Part shown: in pieces, positions 8,831 through 17,384 of the stretch
Layout of the letters: each line of letters starts with the position of its first letter
Position numbering within the stretch: the first letter of the stretch is position 1
From: G963662605 sp963667005
Lineage (GTDB): Bacteria > Bacteroidota > Ignavibacteria > Ignavibacteriales > Ignavibacteriaceae
Direction: 5' to 3'
DNA: 64,000 nt
Assembly (NCBI GenBank): GCA_963667005.1
Contig: OY762937.1
Span: forward strand, 3,782,001-3,846,000
The notes under the pieces: model-generated
What the model was told of the DNA's origin: nothing
The model's database searches: none
The model's input: only the letters and a program-made list of their open reading frames with translations
Made by a program: the position numbers and the translations under genes

Positions 8831-9319
8831 ATGAGCATTATAAGGCCCCCATGGGATGAATATTTTCTAAAAGTTGCAATGTTGGTCTCAGAACGGGCAA
8901 CTTGTCCGCGGATGCATTGCGGATGTGTACTTGTCCGCGACCGTCAAATATTGTCAACAGGCTACAACGGTAGTATTCCGGGGGACAAACACTGTGAAGA
9001 TGACGGATGTAAAGTTGTTGACGGACATTGTATCCGGACTATCCACGCCGAGATGAATGCAATTTTACAGTGCTCATCGCACGGTGTTAACACAAAGGAT
9101 GCAATAGCATACATAACCAATATGCCTTGCACTAATTGTGCAAAAGCGCTCATCGCTGCAGGAATTAAAGAAATAGTGATTTTCTCTGATTATCATGATA
9201 CGCATGCTGAAGAGTTCTTCGCAATCAGTAAAGTTTCTATTAAGCGGTTACCAATGCCCGACAAAATTATTAGTTATGACATAAAATCGTTTTCCTCCGC
9301 GAAGGAATTCAAAGCTTAA
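8831..9319 (+). CDS. dCMP deaminase family protein
   Basis: 162 residues. The zinc/catalytic signature is HAEMNAILQ followed by PCTNCAKAL, with an N-terminal extra Cys/His region (CPRMHCGCVLV, CEDDGC) as in ComEB/Dcd-type deoxycytidylate deaminases. It deaminates dCMP to dUMP, feeding thymidylate synthesis. The start is the ATG at 8831, seven bases after GAGGAG. It is 9 bp ahead of mnmA, so probably cotranscribed. A broader cytidine/deoxycytidylate deaminase role is possible. Confidence 0.87.
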   Translation: MSIIRPPWDEYFLKVAMLVSERATCPRMHCGCVLVRDRQILSTGYNGSIPGDKHCEDDGCKVVDGHCIRTIHAEMNAILQCSSHGVNTKDAIAYITNMPCTNCAKALIAAGIKEIVIFSDYHDTHAEEFFAISKVSIKRLPMPDKIISYDIKSFSSAKEFKA

Positions 9320-9328
9320 ATATTAATC

Positions 9329-10402
9329 ATGAAAATAGCAGTTTTATTATCCGGTGGAGTTGATAGCTCTGTAGCCTTACGATTGTTGAAGGAACAGGGA
9401 CATGATATCACCGCTTTTTATTTGAAGATCTGGCTTCAGGAAGAGTATTCTTTCCTTGGGGACTGCCCTTGGGAAGAAGACCTTGAGTACGCTCGTGCCG
9501 TTTGTGCACAGGCCGATGTCCCCTTGCAAGTTATTCCCTTGCAGGATGAATACTGGGACAGGGTTGTCAGCTATACGATAAAAGAAATCAAGGACGGACG
9601 CACACCAAATCCCGATATGTTTTGCAACAGCCTTGTAAAATTCGGTGCATTTTTAGATAAGATTGATCCTTCATATGAGAAAGTCGCATCGGGTCATTAC
9701 GCGACTATTGAAGAAAAAAACAACCGCTTCTATTTAAAGCGCTCACCTGATGCCGTTAAAGATCAAACCTACTTTCTTGCATATTTAAAACAGGAGCAGC
9801 TTGCCCGGGCGCTTTTCCCTATCGGCATTTATGAAAAAAAACAAGTCCGGCAGCTGGCAAAAGAATTTGATCTTCCGAATCAGGTTAGAAAAGACAGTCA
9901 GGGTATCTGCTTTTTGGGCAAAATCAAATTTAAAGATTTTGTCAAAGAGCATTTAGGTGAGTTACCCGGCGACATCGTCAACTTTGAAACGATGAAAAAA
10001 GTCGGTACGCACCCTGGTTATTATTACTACACTATAGGACAGCGTGAAGGGATCGGTCTCAATGCAGGGCCATGGTATGTAGTACGGAAAGATATTGTAA
10101 ACAATATTATCTACATATCTCAGAAAAAAGATGTTATTGCCGCGTACCGGAACGAGTTCAATGTCACAAAGATCAATTGGCTTAATGAAATTCCCGAATC
10201 CGGATCCGCATTACATGTAAAAATCCGGCATGGGGCGCATCGTTATCCTTGCGCAATAGAGTACACAGATGCGAATCTATTATCTGTAAAATTACAGGGG
10301 TCTGATAAAGGCATCGCCGCGGGTCAATTTGCGGTTTTTTATGATGGGGATTATTGCCTTGGTGGTGGAATTATCAGCGATTCAATAACCGTCGAATCGT
10401 AG
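9329..10402 (+). CDS. mnmA: tRNA-specific 2-thiouridylase MnmA
   Basis: 357 residues. PP-loop SGGVDSSV at residues 8-15 binds ATP. The two catalytic cysteines are visible in NPDMFCN (~102) and SQGICFLG (~195), and DQTYFLAYL and TIGQREGIGL are family-specific. It thiolates U34 in the anticodons of tRNA-Gln, -Lys and -Glu; a tRNA-Gln with UUG anticodon, a substrate type, is encoded at 46974-47047. It lies 9 bp after the deaminase gene and upstream of hslVU. Confidence 0.94.
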   Translation: MKIAVLLSGGVDSSVALRLLKEQGHDITAFYLKIWLQEEYSFLGDCPWEEDLEYARAVCAQADVPLQVIPLQDEYWDRVVSYTIKEIKDGRTPNPDMFCNSLVKFGAFLDKIDPSYEKVASGHYATIEEKNNRFYLKRSPDAVKDQTYFLAYLKQEQLARALFPIGIYEKKQVRQLAKEFDLPNQVRKDSQGICFLGKIKFKDFVKEHLGELPGDIVNFETMKKVGTHPGYYYYTIGQREGIGLNAGPWYVVRKDIVNNIIYISQKKDVIAAYRNEFNVTKINWLNEIPESGSALHVKIRHGAHRYPCAIEYTDANLLSVKLQGSDKGIAAGQFAVFYDGDYCLGGGIISDSITVES

Positions 10403-10506
10403 TACGTTCATCCTCTCTTCTTTACCGCCTATCCTTATGCCTGAAAATATTTGAGAAATTTGATTAAATTTCATTTCGTTATTACTATACAATTGGAGAG
10501 ATACGT

Positions 10507-11055
10507 ATGCCTGAAGTTATTAAGGCAACAACCATTATAGGCGTTATTAAAGATAATATGGCTGCAATCGGAGGCGACGGACAGGTCACCTTAGGAAATA
10601 CCGTAATGAAGCATAACGCCATGAAAATCAGAAAACTATCCCAAGGTAAAGTCCTCTGCGGATTCGCGGGGGCTTCTGCCGATGCTTTCACCCTTATGGA
10701 AAGATTTGAAGACAAACTTGAACAGTTCAGAGGAAATGTTTCTAGAGCCGCGGTTGAACTTGCCAAGGAATGGCGGACTGATAAATATTTGCGGAAGCTC
10801 GAAGCTATGCTCGCCGTAGTTTCACCAGATGTAGCTCTTGTTATCTCAGGCAACGGAGACGTCATTGAACCTGATGACAAAATAGTTGCTATCGGCTCCG
10901 GCGGTATGTATGCCCTGGCCGCAGCAAAGATGCTGGTTAAACATTCCAAACTTGATGCAAAATCTATTGTTGTTGAATCATTGAAAACAGCCTCGGAAAT
11001 ATGCATCTTCACAAACGATAAAATTGTCGTTGAGACAATTGAAACAAAAAAATAG
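10507..11055 (+). CDS. hslV: ATP-dependent protease peptidase subunit HslV (ClpQ)
   Basis: 182 residues. A short propeptide MPEVIKA precedes TTIIGV, so Thr8 becomes the N-terminal nucleophile after self-processing. GDGQVTLGNTVMK and GSGGMYALAAA are typical of this proteasome-like family. It forms the proteolytic core capped by HslU. The ATG follows GGAGAG by six bases, and 15 bp separate it from hslU, forming a two-gene operon. No convincing promoter or terminator is seen in the ~100 bases before it. Confidence 0.95.
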   Translation: MPEVIKATTIIGVIKDNMAAIGGDGQVTLGNTVMKHNAMKIRKLSQGKVLCGFAGASADAFTLMERFEDKLEQFRGNVSRAAVELAKEWRTDKYLRKLEAMLAVVSPDVALVISGNGDVIEPDDKIVAIGSGGMYALAAAKMLVKHSKLDAKSIVVESLKTASEICIFTNDKIVVETIETKK

Positions 11056-11070
11056 GATATTGAGATTACA

Positions 11071-12441
11071 ATGAAAATTTCGGATAAAGAATTAACACCG
11101 ATTCAAATTGTTGAAGAATTAGATAAATATATTATCGGTCAGGATGAAGCTAAACGTGCGGTTGCTATCGCATTACGAAACAGATGGCGCAGGCAGCAGG
11201 TACAGGGCGATTTGCAAAACGAAATCATGCCGAACAACATTATTCTTATCGGACCAACGGGGGTCGGTAAAACAGAAATTGCGAGAAGGCTTGCAAAGCT
11301 TTCCAACGCCCCGTTTGTCAAAGTCGAAGCCTCGAAGTTTACTGAAGTAGGATATGTGGGAAGAGATGTTGAAGCCATTATCCGCGACTTGACCGAAAGT
11401 TCGGTGAACATGGTGAAATCTGAAAAAGCCGCACAAGTAAAAGAGAAGGCGGAAAATCTGGCAAACGAAAGAATTCTGGATATCATGATTCCACCTGTCC
11501 GCAAGCCTGTTCATGCACCCGAAAACGGAGAACAGGAAGAAGATGAGGCTTTGCAGAATCAGAAGACCCGTGACTGGATGCGCGAGAAACTGAAAAACGG
11601 CGACCTTGATGATAAAATGATCGAGTTTGATGTTATGCAGCCTGCTATAGGCATGCAAGTCATGGGTCCATTCGGTGCTGATGACCTCGGGATAAACCTC
11701 CAAGAGATCATGGAAAACATGGTGCCGAAGAAACAGAAGAAAAGAAAAACTAAAATCTCTGAAGCCCGTGAGGTCATGGTTCAAGAAGAGGCCGCTAAAC
11801 TAATTGATATGGACGCAGTACAGAAAGAAGCCATTCAGCGTGTTGAGAATTCAGGCATCGTTTTTATTGACGAGATTGATAAGATTGCCGGCAGCAGTAA
11901 GGGTTCAAACGGACCTGATGTTTCCCGCGAAGGCGTTCAACGCGACTTGCTCCCAATCGTAGAAGGCTCAACAGTGAACACAAAATACGGAATGGTTAAC
12001 ACTGATCACATTCTGTTTATTGCATCCGGAGCTTTCCATGTATCGAAACCTTCAGATTTGATTCCTGAATTGCAGGGTCGCTTCCCTATACGTGTAGAAT
12101 TGAAAAGTCTGACTGAATCTGACTTTGTTAAAATTCTAACCATTCCCCAGAATGCGTTATTAAAACAATATGCCGCATTGCTTCAAACAGAAGGCGTCAA
12201 TATTGAGTTTAAGAAGGACTCTATTACTGCCATTGCAAAAATCGCATTTGAAGTGAATGAACAGGTTGAAAACATTGGTGCGCGGAGATTGCATACAATA
12301 CTCACTACCCTGCTTGATGATATTCTTTTTGAAGTACCGGATAAGATGCCGGAAAAGAAAATATCCATCACAGCGGCAAAGGTAAATGACAAGCTCAACG
12401 CAATTGTAAAAAACCGGGATTTGAGTAAGTACATTTTATAA
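11071..12441 (+). CDS. hslU: ATP-dependent protease ATPase subunit HslU (ClpY)
   Basis: 456 residues. N-terminal LTPIQIVEELDKYIIGQDEAK, Walker A GPTGVGKTEIARR (~63-75), a long charged I-domain (~110-245, containing the EDEALQNQKTRDWMRE region) that gates substrate entry, Walker B IVFIDEIDKIA (~265), and a C-terminal sensor-2 region with GARRLHT. The C-terminus (NRDLSKYIL) fits the tail that inserts into HslV. Partner hslV is immediately upstream and a hairpin terminator lies downstream. Confidence 0.95.
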   Translation: MKISDKELTPIQIVEELDKYIIGQDEAKRAVAIALRNRWRRQQVQGDLQNEIMPNNIILIGPTGVGKTEIARRLAKLSNAPFVKVEASKFTEVGYVGRDVEAIIRDLTESSVNMVKSEKAAQVKEKAENLANERILDIMIPPVRKPVHAPENGEQEEDEALQNQKTRDWMREKLKNGDLDDKMIEFDVMQPAIGMQVMGPFGADDLGINLQEIMENMVPKKQKKRKTKISEAREVMVQEEAAKLIDMDAVQKEAIQRVENSGIVFIDEIDKIAGSSKGSNGPDVSREGVQRDLLPIVEGSTVNTKYGMVNTDHILFIASGAFHVSKPSDLIPELQGRFPIRVELKSLTESDFVKILTIPQNALLKQYAALLQTEGVNIEFKKDSITAIAKIAFEVNEQVENIGARRLHTILTTLLDDILFEVPDKMPEKKISITAAKVNDKLNAIVKNRDLSKYIL

Positions 12442-12467
12442 TTCCTTGATGCGATCTTACATAATTC

Positions 12468-12496
12468 ATCCGGAACCCGAAAGGGTTTCGGATTTT
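12468..12496 (+). terminator. Intrinsic terminator of hslVU
   Basis: An 11-bp stem (ATCCGGAACCC / GGGTTTCGGAT, one G-U pair) with a GAAA tetraloop, followed by TTTTCTT. Confidence 0.85.
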
Positions 12497-12545
12497 CTTA
12501 TTGCTCCCGCTAAAAGCCTCAACTAGCTGAAACGATTTATTGTTA

Positions 12546-12680
12546 TTCCCCGTTAGGGGATTTATCCTTGTAGAATAAATGTCGTGCCCATGTATGTTTT
12601 CCGTAGGAAATATATTTCCTGCCGGAAAATAATTTATCATTAATTGATTATTCTACAAGGATTGTTCCCCTAGTGGGGAA
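12546..12680. repeat. 135-bp cruciform intergenic repeat
   Basis: Two 33-base arms form an imperfect inverted repeat (five mismatches by eye), each ending in CTTGTAGAATAA on the inside and carrying its own CCCC-GTTA-GGGG-type mini hairpin outside. Between them lies a second hairpin, TTTTCCGTAGGAAA / TTTCCTGCCGGAAAA (about 12597-12629). It fills most of the 331-base gap between hslU and the thioredoxin-like gene. It looks like a non-autonomous palindromic (REP/MITE-like) element; no coding potential. Confidence 0.7.
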
Positions 12681-12732
12681 AGAAGTATTCGGCAAAAAAG
12701 CTAAATAATTCGTATTGGTGAAACCTAAACCT

Positions 12733-12740
12733 TAAATTTG
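12733..12740 (+). promoter_or_regulatory. Candidate Bacteroidota-type -7 box (TAAATTTG)
   Basis: An exact match to TAnnTTTG 32 bases before the thioredoxin-like ATG, but with no TTTG at the expected -33 spacing. Confidence 0.3.
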
Positions 12741-12772
12741 CATCTTATAATGAAAAATAAAGAGAATCTTTC

Positions 12773-13375
12773 ATGTCAAAAGAATTACTAGAACAAATCT
12801 TAAAAAACGGATTAAGCTATCAAACCTATAAAGAAAAAATTGCGTCTGTTATTGATCTGGGTGAAAATGATTCCATGAGCGATGATGAACGGGATAAGTT
12901 TAATTTCACTAAGTTAAACCAGACCCGCGTTAACAGAATTGATAAAACTTACTCCCCTTCTCCCGAAATTACAGATGCGGTGAGCAAAATAACTGTACCG
13001 CAGACATGGCTCATACTAACCGCAGTTTGGTGCGGCGATTCAGCGCAGAATGTTCCCCTGGTAGTTAAAATGGCAGAGAAGAATCCATTGATTACGGTGA
13101 AGTTAATTGAGCGCGATGAGAATCTTGAAATTATGGATCAATTTCTGACCGACGGCAAACGCAGCATTCCTAAATTAATTGCGCTGGAGGAAAACGGAGA
13201 AATACTGTTTTCCTGGGGCAGCCGGCCCAAAGCCGCTCAGGCACTTGTACGAAATGCAATTGATTCTGGAATTGAAAAGAAAGTCTGGGAAGAGCAACTT
13301 CACTTATGGTATGCCAGAAACAGAGGAAAAGATTTAGAACAGGAAATAATAAATTTATTATCCCCAACCAATTAG
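12773..13375 (+). CDS. Thioredoxin family protein with CxxS site
   Basis: 200 residues, cytoplasmic with no signal peptide. A thioredoxin-like fold is indicated by LILTAVWCGDSAQNVP (~82-97) followed by a cis-Pro segment RSIPKLIALE. The active site reads C-G-D-S, so the resolving Cys is absent; this is typical of the Thioredoxin_9-like group and argues against ordinary disulfide reduction. The N-terminal ~75 residues are helical and charged. The gene is flanked by the cruciform repeat and a perfect palindrome, so it is probably monocistronic. Substrate unknown. Confidence 0.72.
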   Translation: MSKELLEQILKNGLSYQTYKEKIASVIDLGENDSMSDDERDKFNFTKLNQTRVNRIDKTYSPSPEITDAVSKITVPQTWLILTAVWCGDSAQNVPLVVKMAEKNPLITVKLIERDENLEIMDQFLTDGKRSIPKLIALEENGEILFSWGSRPKAAQALVRNAIDSGIEKKVWEEQLHLWYARNRGKDLEQEIINLLSPTN

Positions 13376-13378
13376 ATA

Positions 13379-13414
13379 TTTCCTAACCCAGGGGTTAACC
13401 CCTGGGTTAGGAAA
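13379..13414. terminator. Perfect 36-bp palindrome between convergent genes
   Basis: The half-site TTTCCTAACCCAGGGGTT is followed directly by its exact reverse complement, with A/T-rich ends. It sits four bases after the thioredoxin-like stop and just before the end of the convergent T9SS gene. It can act as a bidirectional terminator and may also be a dispersed repeat. Confidence 0.7.
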
Positions 13415-13421
13415 TTCAAAT

Positions 13422-15578
13422 CTACTTTACCACCACCATCTTTTTCGATGTGCTGAATCCCTGTCCGTTGAATTTATAAATATAAACCCCGCTTGGTAGA
13501 TTGCCTGCATTAAACTCAACAGAGTAGCTGCCTTTTTGTTTAGTCTCGTTTACAAGAGTCCTTACAACCTGTCCAAGTAAATTGAACACTCGTAATTCAA
13601 CTTTGCTTTCACGCGGTACAGAGTAATTAATTATCGTACTGGGGTTAAATGGATTCGGATAGTTCTGCGAGACAAAGAATTTTTCATTCTTAAGTTGTTC
13701 CAATTCAATGCCCAATGGAGTCGAAATAAAATTCACGTGAGTAAGATTTGTAAATCCGCTTTTTTGTCCCGTAGTATCAACCGACAACACATAATAATAG
13801 AGGTCTGTAAAATTTGATGTGAGGGTGTCGTTATACGCGTACTGCCCGTCTTTTAAAAATTTCGCATCACCTTTAGAAACATTGCCAACTACAGCCCACG
13901 GCCCTAAGGCATCAAACGCCCGATAAATGAGATAGTGATCGACAGGCGCGCGTAAATTTGGAGAATTGAAAGATTCAATTTTTTGGGGCCAGCTTAAACT
14001 AAAGGTACAAGAATCCAGCCGATTAATCGAATATACAGGCGACGGGAATGTCATTTTTGTTACCCCATAAGCACCATGTTCGGGAGAGGATTTTGGCTCA
14101 AATTGTGTAGTCATGTCATTTACAGAGCCGTCATGCTTCATTAATGGCGTTCCGGTATACATCTGAATGCAACGATCGGCATTATCTCGGATTGAAATTG
14201 CGCATGTATCAACATACCAGGGCAGTGGGTGTGTTTGCAGATAATCACTGCCTATCGGACTGGACACGTCAGCATATGATAATGCCTTATACCAACTTGG
14301 TACGGGATGCACCATCGCTGTTTCACTGGTATTGGTTGAGCCTCCCAAATCTTTATAAATGCTGTCTCCGGCTACACCAGCGCCATAACCGACGACTTCT
14401 GCAACGGTAAACTTCGCTGTCTCGCCCGGAGCTAAAATATATGGACCAAAACCATATCCGTGAACAACCGGCATGCTCCAACCATTTGAATAATTTGGCT
14501 TCACACGCCCTACCCAATAATTACCCACTTTAGCAGAATCGGAAGATCTTATGGGACCGGTTTTTCTTGCAGTAATATCTATCCATGTCTGAACTTTTCC
14601 CTCATCGCAATTACTGTTTTCATAACGCAGAAGATAAGGTTGCTTCATTTTCCCGTTTTCATCCCATACGACTTTTCTCTGATCTGTGGTAACAGTCACA
14701 TTTGTATGAAGCGAATCCTCAAGATGACTATAATCATAATGCAGCATCAGAACCCCAACTGCTTGAGGTGAATTTAGACCGCCTCTGCCCCCTTGCTGCG
14801 ACCATGCTGTGAAATTGGAGACTACTGAATCAGGTTTACCATTCCAATCATGGTTATACGATAAGTAACGCTTTGTATCAAGCCGGGCGAAAGCGTTATT
14901 ACGAAAATTTTTTTCATACCACTGGCCAAACTTCCTGGAGTAACCAAAACTCGAAGGGGCTAATGCGTTAGTAAAAACAATAAAAGCATCTTTCAGTGTG
15001 TCTATAGAAGTGTTTTCAAAGGCGTATTCGAAAATAATGAAGTTGTTGTAACCCGGAGCACTCCATGCCCGGCTGGTGCGGGTTATTCTGAAATTTGAGT
15101 CTACAGTATTCCATTTCGAAATGATTATTTCTTCTGCCTCGTTCGGGTCATACGCGGGATTCAGGCTGCCGTCTGCCAATATCGGATAATTTTCTGTTCT
15201 TGTTATTGAAATAGGATTACTGTAAACCCCTTCAATTGTTCGAGAAATAGCCATCGATGTTGAGAGTGCCCCGCAATAGGAATAATATCGCGTCGTATCC
15301 TTTGTTGCACAAACCCATACACCACCACCTAAGGAATTATGCTGGCCGGAATACTCAATTCTATCCAATATTTGATGCTGATTTGGCGGCCACTCCATCG
15401 AAGGTGGATATCCGTTTGGAATTCCATCCGTTCCGCCATCCATAGCCCGGCCGATTTCTCCGGTGTTATATATGGTCTCATGGAGCATACCTCTTTGATG
15501 CACCTCATACGCACGTAATTGTGCAAAAGTCTGAACAGAAATGCAAATCAGGATTACAAAAAAACCAACAACGCGCAT
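13422..15578 (-). CDS. Secreted protein with T9SS type A C-terminal sorting domain
   Basis: 718 residues from the ATG at 15578, chosen because GGGAGG sits a few bases upstream; a TTG four codons earlier lies within that site. It has a signal peptide (MRVVGFFVILICISVQTFA). The central ~570 residues match no family I can name. A fibronectin-like segment precedes the C-terminus (YLIYRAFDALGPWAVVG), followed by a canonical Por-type sorting domain over the last ~85 residues with QNYPNPFNPST, LRVFNLLGQVV and LPSGVYIYKF. The protein should be exported by Sec and then by the type IX system and attached to or released from the surface. The T9SS machinery is not in this window. Confidence 0.82.
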   Translation of the reverse strand: MRVVGFFVILICISVQTFAQLRAYEVHQRGMLHETIYNTGEIGRAMDGGTDGIPNGYPPSMEWPPNQHQILDRIEYSGQHNSLGGGVWVCATKDTTRYYSYCGALSTSMAISRTIEGVYSNPISITRTENYPILADGSLNPAYDPNEAEEIIISKWNTVDSNFRITRTSRAWSAPGYNNFIIFEYAFENTSIDTLKDAFIVFTNALAPSSFGYSRKFGQWYEKNFRNNAFARLDTKRYLSYNHDWNGKPDSVVSNFTAWSQQGGRGGLNSPQAVGVLMLHYDYSHLEDSLHTNVTVTTDQRKVVWDENGKMKQPYLLRYENSNCDEGKVQTWIDITARKTGPIRSSDSAKVGNYWVGRVKPNYSNGWSMPVVHGYGFGPYILAPGETAKFTVAEVVGYGAGVAGDSIYKDLGGSTNTSETAMVHPVPSWYKALSYADVSSPIGSDYLQTHPLPWYVDTCAISIRDNADRCIQMYTGTPLMKHDGSVNDMTTQFEPKSSPEHGAYGVTKMTFPSPVYSINRLDSCTFSLSWPQKIESFNSPNLRAPVDHYLIYRAFDALGPWAVVGNVSKGDAKFLKDGQYAYNDTLTSNFTDLYYYVLSVDTTGQKSGFTNLTHVNFISTPLGIELEQLKNEKFFVSQNYPNPFNPSTIINYSVPRESKVELRVFNLLGQVVRTLVNETKQKGSYSVEFNAGNLPSGVYIYKFNGQGFSTSKKMVVVK

Positions 15579-15639
15579 AGAGCCTCCCAATAAATCAGCT
15601 TAAGAATATTTTGAAATTACCCGAATTATTTGCCAAACG

Positions 15640-15647
15640 CAAATATA
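15640..15647 (-). promoter_or_regulatory. Candidate -7 box (TATATTTG) for the T9SS cargo gene
   Basis: An exact TAnnTTTG match on the minus strand, 62 bases before the ATG at 15578, directly after the end of the UMF1 transporter gene. A convincing -33 element is not visible. Confidence 0.3.
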
Positions 15648-16919
15648 TTATTCAAGTACACTATCTTTGTTAGTTACCGTATCTACATCATCCTTAACAA
15701 ACAGCAGCACTATTAATCCAACTACAAAGAAGAATGCAGTTGAGAGAATCGCCCATTTTTGGTTTCCGGTACCATAACTTATCAACCCGAATACAACAGG
15801 CCCTACGATTGCCGAACTTTTACCGAAGAACGAGTAGAAGCCGAAAAATTCCGTTTTTCTATCCGGCGGTGTAAGTTTGGACATCAAAGAGCGACTTGTA
15901 GATTGTGATGACCCCATCGCCGCACCGGCAAGCAGTCCGGTTATATAAAACCCAAGCGTACTTGTTGTTGTGTAGGCAATGCCTACGGTAATGAGCCAAA
16001 TAATCAAGGTTACGATGAGAGTCTTCTTCTGCCCGACCGCATCGGATATAATACCGAGCAGTACCGACCCAATAATTGCTGTCGTTTGCACGGTAGCAAA
16101 GAAGATCAGAATGTCCTGTGTAGAAAAGCCTAAAGTAGTGCTCGCGTAATTACCCGCGAAAAATATTACCGTGTTAACACCCTCAATGTAAAAAAAGTAC
16201 GCGAGCAAAAATGTGGCAAGATTCTTTACGTGCTTCAGATGTGATATGGTACTGAAAACTCTTGAAAAACCGATTTTGATATATGACTCTTTTGTGCTCC
16301 TTGGTTTTCTGTTATCCTTCAGAGCGATGAAAATCGGGATGGAAAACACGAGAAAGAAAAGTGCCGCGACTATGAATGTTAAACGGATCTCGTTTACTTT
16401 TATAAACGGGTATACGATAAGCAGTGTAGCGAGTGAACCAAGATAGCCCATGGCAAAACCGTATCCGCTGACTCTGCCGTAATTCTTAGGTGTAGTTATC
16501 TCAGGCAGGAATGCGTCGTAAAAAACCAACCCGGCCTCAAAGCCGATATTGGCAATAATAAAGAAAAGGAGTCCAAGAAATACATCGCCCTTCTGAACAA
16601 AAAACAACAGCCCGGTAAAAACAATGCATAGTGCTGTAAAAAAAAGGAGAAAACGCTTTTTGCCCGTAGAATAATCAGCAATAGCTCCGAGCACGGGCGC
16701 AATAATCGCTGTGACCAGCATCGCCGCGCTGGTGCCAAGGCTCCAATAAAAATCACCGATGGACTGATTGCCGGCAACTACTTTTTTGAAGTAGATGGCA
16801 TACAGAAAGGTAACAACAATGATGGAAAATGATGTGTTCGCAAAGTCAAATAGCGTCCACGCGAAAATTTTCTTCCGTGGATATTCGGCAGTATCAGTTT
16901 GGTTTTTTTGAGGCTGCAA
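15648..16919 (-). CDS. MFS transporter, UMF1 (Atg22-like) family
   Basis: 423 residues with about 12 hydrophobic helices. The N-terminus KKIFAWTLFDFANTSFSI is the signature of the UMF1/Atg22-like major facilitator family, and the family-typical VFYDAFLPEI and RVSGYGFAMGYLG follow. It acts in the inner membrane; the substrate is unknown (Atg22 exports vacuolar amino acids in yeast). The start is TTG at 16919: a TAG precedes it in frame and GAGGA is six bases upstream. The start overlaps the end of nusB by 26 bases, so the two are cotranscribed. Confidence 0.82.
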   Translation of the reverse strand: MQPQKNQTDTAEYPRKKIFAWTLFDFANTSFSIIVVTFLYAIYFKKVVAGNQSIGDFYWSLGTSAAMLVTAIIAPVLGAIADYSTGKKRFLLFFTALCIVFTGLLFFVQKGDVFLGLLFFIIANIGFEAGLVFYDAFLPEITTPKNYGRVSGYGFAMGYLGSLATLLIVYPFIKVNEIRLTFIVAALFFLVFSIPIFIALKDNRKPRSTKESYIKIGFSRVFSTISHLKHVKNLATFLLAYFFYIEGVNTVIFFAGNYASTTLGFSTQDILIFFATVQTTAIIGSVLLGIISDAVGQKKTLIVTLIIWLITVGIAYTTTSTLGFYITGLLAGAAMGSSQSTSRSLMSKLTPPDRKTEFFGFYSFFGKSSAIVGPVVFGLISYGTGNQKWAILSTAFFFVVGLIVLLFVKDDVDTVTNKDSVLE

Positions 16920-17364
16920 CTAATCCTCGGCCGGTTTTTTGGATTTTGTTTTCAGATTGAAGCATATTCAACAATCTATCCATGATGCCGTTAATAAACT
17001 TACCGCTTTCCGGTGTGCTGAATTCCTTACCAAGTTCGATCATTTCATTGATAGTAACTTTGGGTGGAATATCTGAAAAATACAGGAACTCGCATAAACC
17101 AAGACGGAGGATAATGCGGTCAATCACCGCGATTCTTTCAAGCTCCCAGTTTTCAACCTGTGCAGCTATAATTTTATCAAATTCTTCACTGTGAATGATA
17201 ACCCGGTCAATGAGATGCTGAAAAAATGCAACTGCCGTTTCGTCGCTTAACTCACCCCGGAAGGATTGGATTAATGCTTCTCTTCCCTCGCGATTGTACT
17301 CAATTGCGAATAATACTTGTACTGCTTTTTCTCTTACTAATCTTCTAACTGATTTTTCTGCCAT
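16894..17364 (-). CDS. nusB: Transcription antitermination factor NusB
   Basis: 156 residues from the ATG at 17364 (MAEKSVRRLVREKAVQ), the usual NusB start; an upstream ATG 13 codons earlier adds a non-conserved tail overlapping the previous gene. All-helical with RIILRLGLCEFLYFSDIPPKVTINE and a C-terminal FINGIMDRLL, both characteristic. NusB binds boxA RNA with NusE (S10, encoded here as rpsJ) to prevent premature termination in rRNA operons. Confidence 0.92.
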   Translation of the reverse strand: MAEKSVRRLVREKAVQVLFAIEYNREGREALIQSFRGELSDETAVAFFQHLIDRVIIHSEEFDKIIAAQVENWELERIAVIDRIILRLGLCEFLYFSDIPPKVTINEMIELGKEFSTPESGKFINGIMDRLLNMLQSENKIQKTGRGLVAASKKPN

Positions 17365-17384
17365 ATATCCAACGTAAATAATTT

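Noticed and set aside
10485..11012. 175-residue open frame antisense to hslV
   Set aside because: hslV on the other strand is unambiguous; the antisense protein is Ser/Ile-rich with no family features or ribosome binding site.
11173..11784. 203-residue open frame antisense to hslU
   Set aside because: Composition (Phe/His/Leu-rich) is that of a shadow of a charged coding region; no homology recognised.
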